Assembly (NCBI RefSeq): GCF_047730075.1
Contig: NZ_CP159831.1
Location: 558,001-622,000, forward strand
Length of the DNA stretch: 64,000 bases
Direction: 5' to 3'
DNA from: Njordibacter sp905182035
Lineage (GTDB): Bacteria; Pseudomonadota; Gammaproteobacteria; Pseudomonadales; Balneatricaceae
A model generated the notes under the pieces. The model did no database searches and was not told the DNA's origin. It was given only the letters and a program-made list of their open reading frames with translations. Position 1 is the first letter of the stretch. Every line of letters begins with the position of its first letter. Made by a program: the position numbers and the translations under genes. Positions 59,029 through 64,000 of the stretch are shown piece after piece.

Positions 59029-62000
59029 TGGTAGCTAAAATCATCCACTGGTTAATGGCTGGTGTGTGCCTATTGTTAGTTGTGTCGGCGCTGAGTTTAT
59101 CTTGGTTACGCTGGGGTATTGATCATCATCCGCTATACCATCAATGGGTTGAAAAAGAAGTTAGTAGAGCCATTGGGCAAGAACTAAAGTTAGAGTCTTT
59201 TCAAGTGAGGTTAGTAGGTACAGGCTTACGGCTAAGCCTAACAGGTATAGAAACCGTAGAAGGTTTAACCCTCGCTCGTTTAGCTTTAGGCGTTGATTTA
59301 TGGGAGTCCTTGCAAGAGGACATGTTGCGCTTATCCCATGTTCAAGCTACGGGCTTGGCCATCAATGTTGGGCAGCAAGAAGACGGTAACTGGACCCCTC
59401 AGACTACCAGTGAAAATGGGTCTCAAACTGTTCCCCAGCTCATGCTGGCAGTAGCAACCAGAGTGCCTCAATTATTATTGCATGACATTAGCCTTACCCT
59501 AATACCCAACCAAGGCCGGCCTATTAGCATACCTAAGTTGAATGCTCAGGTACATGTGGCAGCAAATACTGGCCTTGGATTAACGCGGATTATGTTATCT
59601 CTACATGGCGATACCGATACTAATACCAAAGCACTAGATTACGACTTAGAAACCCAAGTAACTCTTGATATTAAAACCAACGAAACCATCCAGCGCGCGC
59701 AAATCTATTTGCACACTAATGGTTTGGAAATAGCCCCTTGGCTGTCATTGTTGGTACCCGATGAATCATTTCTTCACCTGGAGCGTTTGCGCTTGGGTGG
59801 CAAGTATTGGTTAGATTATCAGGTTAATAAACATCTTCAATTAGTTACTGAAAGTGCCCAATTACAGCTCCTTACACCCACTGATCAGGTAGATTTGATA
59901 GGTGACATCAGAGCAACTAGCCTGCTAGACGAGCAGGTAACTTTAGATTGGCAATTAGCAAATTGGAATCTTACAGGGCAAGCGTTAAGTGGGCAGATTA
60001 ATGATGTGGCTTTGCCCTTCAGCGAACTGCAGGCCCATAAAATAAATCAACGGCTCGTTGTGGGCAGCCCTAAACTCCATTTGGCTAATGCACAAAAATT
60101 ATTGAACACCATTAAAAGTTTGCCAGTAAAGATCAATTTACCTATTCAGTCGTTAGCACCGAAGGGCTGGGTGCACCAGGCTCAGTTGCATTTAGATTTT
60201 CAGCAGCAGCTAGAATTTTTGTTTACCGGTAATATGCAGCAAGTGAGTATCGATGCATGGTCTGGGGTGCCGCAAATAAATCAGGCTGATGGCCATATCT
60301 GGCTCAACCGCTATGGTGGCAAGGTGGTCATTGATGACATAGATGGTTTGCAGTTGCGCATTACTAAACTTACTTCGCTGCCATGGCAGTTCAGTGGCTT
60401 ACAAGGGGAGTTCAATTGGCGCTACGGTGCCTTGGCTAACCGTTTTAACTCATCCAATATGAATGCCAGCTTTGACCAAGGGCATATTAATTTAAAAATG
60501 GCGGCTGCGTTTCCTCGTAAAGGTTCAACTGCAGAACCTTTTATACAACTGGCTTTGGGTATGCAAAATCTCGACCTAGGCACCCTGCCTGGTATGCTGC
60601 CAGACATTGTACTCGGCGGCAAGTTGGGCGCCTGGCTGGCGACGGCAGCACCTATTGGGACGCTCACTGAAGCCGCTCTAATTTACAACGGCCGTCCAGG
60701 CGATATTGCAAACGCTGTTGGCGTTATGGCAAGGTCTATGCCTATTGCGGCACATGTGGAAGCACCAAGTTTTAGTTATCACCAATATTGGCCCCAAGTC
60801 CAAGGCCTAAAGGCTAATTTGACATTAGACCATAAAGGCGCACTAGTAGAAGTTCAGACTGGGTCTGTGGAGCACAGCCAAATAACCCAGTCGGTGAAAG
60901 GTTGGCGAGTTGAAGTTCCTGTGCTCCAAACAATAGATAAACAACGCCGTTATATAACAGTGCAAGGGCAAATAGTAGGTGAAGCTTCGCAGCTGATGAC
61001 TTTGGCAGAGGAGTTACCGTTGAACCTCAGCTTACCCACATGGTTGAACGCGCTAAAACCCCAAGGGGAAGTGTCTTTACATGGTAGTTTAGCGATACCT
61101 TTTGGTCATAAATCAAAAACAACCTATGACCTTAAGTTATCTAGTGATAGCGTCAATGGTTATTGGGCGCCCTTGCAAGCTGATTTGCGCCATGTTGAAC
61201 TTGAAGTTGGCTTGAGCTCTGCCCGCGGGGGTATTGGAACTATTACTGGTAATGGCCTTATAGACGGCCAATTGATCACCTTTAAGCGCCTATCCAAAGT
61301 TGATCTTGCAAAACCCTGGTTGTCTCAAATCCCTAATAAAATTTTGCGCGACGTCAATGCTAACTTAACTGCAAAACAAGATAATCTAACGATGGAATTT
61401 GAGGGGCGATTACCATCACATTATTTGGCAACAAAAGTTAACCAGCCTTGGGCACAAGAAATCTCAGGCGCACTACCCTTTGTTGCAAGGTTGTCTACTT
61501 GTGCTCAAACAGCAGCTTTGTGTACTTCGCTAAGCGCAGAGGTTGATTTGACTAAAGCGGGTATAGATCTGCCAGCTCCTTTGAGTCAATTACAACAGTT
61601 ACAGTTGCTAGGCCATTGGCAGCAAGATCATCAAAATTGGTATGCCAGTATAGATCAGCATCAGGTTGCCGTTAAACTGGGCCCTGAGGAGAACTCTAGT
61701 GGTTTAAATGTATTAGGTACAAATGTAGCTTTTCAAGGTGCCGTTGATTGGGCGCAGCAGGGGCAATGGACTCTTGGTGGGCAAATAGATTTTGTGGATT
61801 TGGAGCCATGGTTGGACGTTTATCAAAATCGTTTCCAAACGTGGCGGATAACAGCAGACAAAGAGCCTGCAGCTGTAGTATTACCCGAAATAGATGTGAA
61901 AATAAAGCGAACAACCTGGAATGGTCTAGATGTCGACCAAGCCTCAATAACACTAGAGCCGCTTGCTGAATCAGGTGATTTTTTAACGTTTAAACCATGG

Positions 62001-63035
62001 CGCTTACGACTTACATCAGAACAGTTAGCTGGCAAGATAGACTATTTTGGCGTTGAGCACCCATTAATGATCCACGTTGACTACGTCCATGTAAACTTTC
62101 CAGAACCAGCAACAGAAACGGATGAAGATGAAGACTTACTAGAAAATTTTGATCCTAGCAAATTGCTAGATGCCGACGTAACGATTGATGAGATAGTTAA
62201 GAATGGTGAATCTTTTGGTCAGTGGCAGTTTAAAATTCGGCGTCAGGGCACTCAAGTTAATGTACATGACTTAGATGCGTACATTCGACACAGCTATCTG
62301 CAAGGTAATCTAATTTGGGATAAAACCGACGGGGCTCATCGCACTCAGTTTACTGGCCGTGTTGCATCTAGTGATACTGCCAGCATGCTAGTGGACTGGG
62401 GCTATAATCCTTCGTTTGTTGTCGAAACGTCTGCTATTGAGGTGCAGTTAGATTGGCCTCGCTCTCCCTTGGCATTTGCGGTAAAAGAAGCCAGTGGCGA
62501 TTTAGGCCTGCGTCTTAAGAAGGGCAGCTTCTCTTCTTCACCAAATATGACCAAAGGCTTAAGAGTTTTAGCTCTGCTCGATATGAGTCGACTCATGCAG
62601 CGTCTGCAACTGGATTTTTCTGACATCATTCAGCCAGGCTTTAGCTTTGACAGTATCGCTGCCCAGTATCATTTTGAGAATGGCTTTGCATCAACTGTCT
62701 CACCTTTGACGCTGAAGTCTGCGACGTTGCAGTTAGCAATGGACGGTTGGATTGATTTTAATCGGCGACAAGTAGACAATAATTTAATTGTTACCTTGCC
62801 GGTGGTAGATAAGCTGCCTTTAGCTGCCTTATTCGCTGGCCTACCACAGCTGAGTGGCGTCATATACTTGGCTAATAAACTTATTGGTGATGAACTGGCT
62901 ACCTTTACTAGCGCCCGCTACAGTGTGTTGGGCTCCCTTGATAACCCAGATATCACATTGGTGAAGATGTTTGATAAAGACTACCAACAACAGTCTATTC
63001 AGGAGCGCATTGAAAATGTCATCTCAATTGAGTGA
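59028..63035 (+). CDS. yhdP: YhdP-family AsmA-like phospholipid transporter
   Basis: This 1335-residue protein has one N-terminal membrane helix (IIHWLMAGVCLLLVVSALSL) and a very long periplasmic beta-rich region. It matches YhdP (DUF3971 with an AsmA-like C-terminal region, e.g. RVLALLDMSRLMQRLQLDFS and VTLPVVDKLPLAALFAGLPQ). YhdP, with TamB and YdbH, forms bridges carrying phospholipids to the outer membrane. It follows rng directly and overlaps the nitrilase gene by 20 bp, the conserved order. Confidence 0.92.
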   Translation: MVAKIIHWLMAGVCLLLVVSALSLSWLRWGIDHHPLYHQWVEKEVSRAIGQELKLESFQVRLVGTGLRLSLTGIETVEGLTLARLALGVDLWESLQEDMLRLSHVQATGLAINVGQQEDGNWTPQTTSENGSQTVPQLMLAVATRVPQLLLHDISLTLIPNQGRPISIPKLNAQVHVAANTGLGLTRIMLSLHGDTDTNTKALDYDLETQVTLDIKTNETIQRAQIYLHTNGLEIAPWLSLLVPDESFLHLERLRLGGKYWLDYQVNKHLQLVTESAQLQLLTPTDQVDLIGDIRATSLLDEQVTLDWQLANWNLTGQALSGQINDVALPFSELQAHKINQRLVVGSPKLHLANAQKLLNTIKSLPVKINLPIQSLAPKGWVHQAQLHLDFQQQLEFLFTGNMQQVSIDAWSGVPQINQADGHIWLNRYGGKVVIDDIDGLQLRITKLTSLPWQFSGLQGEFNWRYGALANRFNSSNMNASFDQGHINLKMAAAFPRKGSTAEPFIQLALGMQNLDLGTLPGMLPDIVLGGKLGAWLATAAPIGTLTEAALIYNGRPGDIANAVGVMARSMPIAAHVEAPSFSYHQYWPQVQGLKANLTLDHKGALVEVQTGSVEHSQITQSVKGWRVEVPVLQTIDKQRRYITVQGQIVGEASQLMTLAEELPLNLSLPTWLNALKPQGEVSLHGSLAIPFGHKSKTTYDLKLSSDSVNGYWAPLQADLRHVELEVGLSSARGGIGTITGNGLIDGQLITFKRLSKVDLAKPWLSQIPNKILRDVNANLTAKQDNLTMEFEGRLPSHYLATKVNQPWAQEISGALPFVARLSTCAQTAALCTSLSAEVDLTKAGIDLPAPLSQLQQLQLLGHWQQDHQNWYASIDQHQVAVKLGPEENSSGLNVLGTNVAFQGAVDWAQQGQWTLGGQIDFVDLEPWLDVYQNRFQTWRITADKEPAAVVLPEIDVKIKRTTWNGLDVDQASITLEPLAESGDFLTFKPWRLRLTSEQLAGKIDYFGVEHPLMIHVDYVHVNFPEPATETDEDEDLLENFDPSKLLDADVTIDEIVKNGESFGQWQFKIRRQGTQVNVHDLDAYIRHSYLQGNLIWDKTDGAHRTQFTGRVASSDTASMLVDWGYNPSFVVETSAIEVQLDWPRSPLAFAVKEASGDLGLRLKKGSFSSSPNMTKGLRVLALLDMSRLMQRLQLDFSDIIQPGFSFDSIAAQYHFENGFASTVSPLTLKSATLQLAMDGWIDFNRRQVDNNLIVTLPVVDKLPLAALFAGLPQLSGVIYLANKLIGDELATFTSARYSVLGSLDNPDITLVKMFDKDYQQQSIQERIENVISIE

Positions 63036-63894
63036 ATCTAGCCCAGTTTCAAGTCAAGCTATTAATTTAACTGGACCAGGCCCTGCCGTTGCCGTAGTGC
63101 AGCTTGTTAGCAAGCTCAGTGTTAAAGATAATTTACTAGCAGCGGCATTGCTGATCCAGCGGGCTAGCTTGCAGGGCGCACAGCTTGTTATGCTGCCAGA
63201 GAGTTTCGCAGTGTTTGGTGATCCACAAATGGTGGCTTATGGTGCAGAAGCTGCTATACCAAAACGAGGATTACGTCTGTGGTTATCACAGCAAGCCAAG
63301 GCTAATAAAGTATGGCTTATTGGCGGTACCATACCTTGCCAGGAAGGTATAAAAGATCTTAACAAGGTCCGTTCGTCTTGTTTTGTTTACGACCACGAGG
63401 GAGCTGAAGTAGCTCGCTACGATAAAATTCATATGTTTGATGTGGACATTGCCGACAGTCATGGCAGTTACCGTGAATCGGATACCTTTGAAGCTGGTGA
63501 TGAACTGGTGGTGATTGATACGCCTGTAGGTAAGGTGGGATTGACCATTTGTTATGATTTACGTTTCGCAGAAATCCACGCTAAGCTGGTAGATTTAGGA
63601 GCTCAGATCATAGTTAATGGTTCGGCCTTTACCAGAACCACAGGCCAAGCACATTGGCACACGTTATTGCGTGCGCGAGCTATTGAGACTCAGTGTTATA
63701 TTCTGGCTGCATCTCACGGTGGTCAGCACGATCATCGGCAAACCTTTGGCCACTCTATGATTATTGATCCGTGGGGTGAAATTATAGTGGAACTAGACGA
63801 AGGTCCAGGCATAGCTGTAGCACGAGTCAATCTCGAGCACTTACAGTCAATAAGAGCCGCCTTTCCGTTACAATCGCAACGACGATTGAAATAA
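63016..63894 (+). CDS. Nitrilase-family carbon-nitrogen hydrolase (Nit1-like)
   Basis: This 292-residue nitrilase-superfamily amidase has the Glu-Lys-Cys triad: Glu in VMLPESFAVFG, Lys in YDKIHMFDVDI, Cys in LTICYDLRFAEIH. Such Nit proteins repair deaminated glutathione or hydrolyse omega-amides. The ATG at 63016 is inside yhdP and overlaps it by 20 bp. In Pseudomonas tldD follows; here a convergent chemoreceptor gene does. Confidence 0.9.
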   Translation: MSSQLSESSPVSSQAINLTGPGPAVAVVQLVSKLSVKDNLLAAALLIQRASLQGAQLVMLPESFAVFGDPQMVAYGAEAAIPKRGLRLWLSQQAKANKVWLIGGTIPCQEGIKDLNKVRSSCFVYDHEGAEVARYDKIHMFDVDIADSHGSYRESDTFEAGDELVVIDTPVGKVGLTICYDLRFAEIHAKLVDLGAQIIVNGSAFTRTTGQAHWHTLLRARAIETQCYILAASHGGQHDHRQTFGHSMIIDPWGEIIVELDEGPGIAVARVNLEHLQSIRAAFPLQSQRRLK

Positions 63895-63920
63895 AAAAGC
63901 CGACAAATTTGCCGGTTTTG
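63891..63920. terminator. Convergent hairpin after the nitrilase gene
   Basis: AAAAAAGCCGACAAA and TTTGCCGGTTTTG are complementary apart from one mismatch and one G-U, with an A-run and a T-run at the ends. It could terminate both the nitrilase transcript and the incoming minus-strand gene. The loop is very short, so confidence is moderate. Confidence 0.55.
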
Positions 63921-63935
63921 TATCAGACGGTGTTA

Positions 63936-64000
63936 TTAAAACTCTTCCCAATCGTCATCACTTTTTGGGGCAGGTTCTGGTTGAGGCGTAAATGCCGGCG
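63936..64000 (-). CDS. C-terminal tail of a methyl-accepting chemotaxis protein (partial)
   Basis: The minus-strand frame entering from the right edge ends PAFTPQPEPAPKSDDDWEEF, then TAA (63936-63938). The flexible Pro-rich linker and final WEEF fit the x-W-x-x-F pentapeptide that tethers CheR methyltransferase to high-abundance receptors. The rest of the gene lies outside the window, so the call rests on this tail only. Confidence 0.55.
   Translation of the reverse strand, partial: PAFTPQPEPAPKSDDDWEEF

Noticed and set aside
1..64000. CRISPR arrays, prophage, IS elements, rRNA operons
   Set aside because: Looked for regularly spaced repeats, transposase or phage proteins and rRNA sequence; none seen.

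Overview
The window reads as a chromosome segment of a marine-type, moderately AT-rich gammaproteobacterium. The evidence is the conserved housekeeping blocks ychF-pth-rplY-prs-lolB / hemA-prfA-prmC-moeB and gatCAB / mreBCD-rng-yhdP-nit, arranged much as in Pseudomonas and its relatives. Small proteins typical of gammaproteobacteria (TIGR02450, DUF2986, CPXCG) are also present. No phage, IS element, integrase, CRISPR array or rRNA was seen.

Region 1 (1-3.6 kb) holds small accessory genes. They include a DUF1801 gene broken by a one-base frameshift, a YgjP-type metalloprotease, an RluA-type pseudouridine synthase, a relic of a ChrR-like cupin, a TIGR02450 protein and a small protein often labelled 'Fis-like'.

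Region 2 (3.6-15.9 kb) is a light / photo-oxidative stress locus. A long minus-strand operon runs from a renalase-like flavoprotein through a TudS-DUF1722 fusion, a SnoaL-like protein, an SDR, an FAD amine oxidase, DUF1365, a CFA-synthase-like methyltransferase, DUF2878, a chalcone-isomerase-like protein and a DUF3833 lipoprotein to a CPD photolyase. It diverges from a MerR regulator that lacks a cobalamin-binding motif (class II LitR-like), followed by a TIGR01777 epimerase and a CbiX-like protein. A 70-bp near-perfect inverted repeat with TGTACA half-sites separates the two transcripts. The lipid genes resemble clusters linked elsewhere to singlet-oxygen response and furan fatty acid formation.

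Region 3 (16.0-33.9 kb) is a catabolic block. A six-gene plus-strand operon encodes two luciferase-like flavin oxidoreductases, an alpha/beta hydrolase, RidA, an aldehyde dehydrogenase and a carboxymuconolactone-decarboxylase-like protein. A minus-strand set encodes a CaiD-like dehydratase, carnitine 3-dehydrogenase and a beta-keto acid cleavage enzyme. Around these lie LysR and GlxA/CdhR-type regulators, an ADP-forming-type acyl-CoA synthetase, MmgE/PrpD, a tautomerase and an acyl-CoA dehydrogenase. Together they suggest degradation of carnitine, gamma-butyrobetaine or a related compound towards glycine betaine, with an unassigned flavin-dependent branch. The block is bracketed by an intact PaaI-type thioesterase gene and a decayed second copy of that gene's 3' end.

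Region 4 (34.0-64.0 kb) is core genome: an M14 carboxypeptidase, tRNAs (2 Gln, Met, Ser, 2 Lys), translation and haem genes, DUF1853, an MFS transporter, greB, rsmE, udk, a GcvR-like protein, gatCAB, the cell-shape operon, and the tail of a chemotaxis receptor with a CheR-binding pentapeptide. ispE is absent from its usual place between lolB and prs, and maf from its usual place between mreD and rng.
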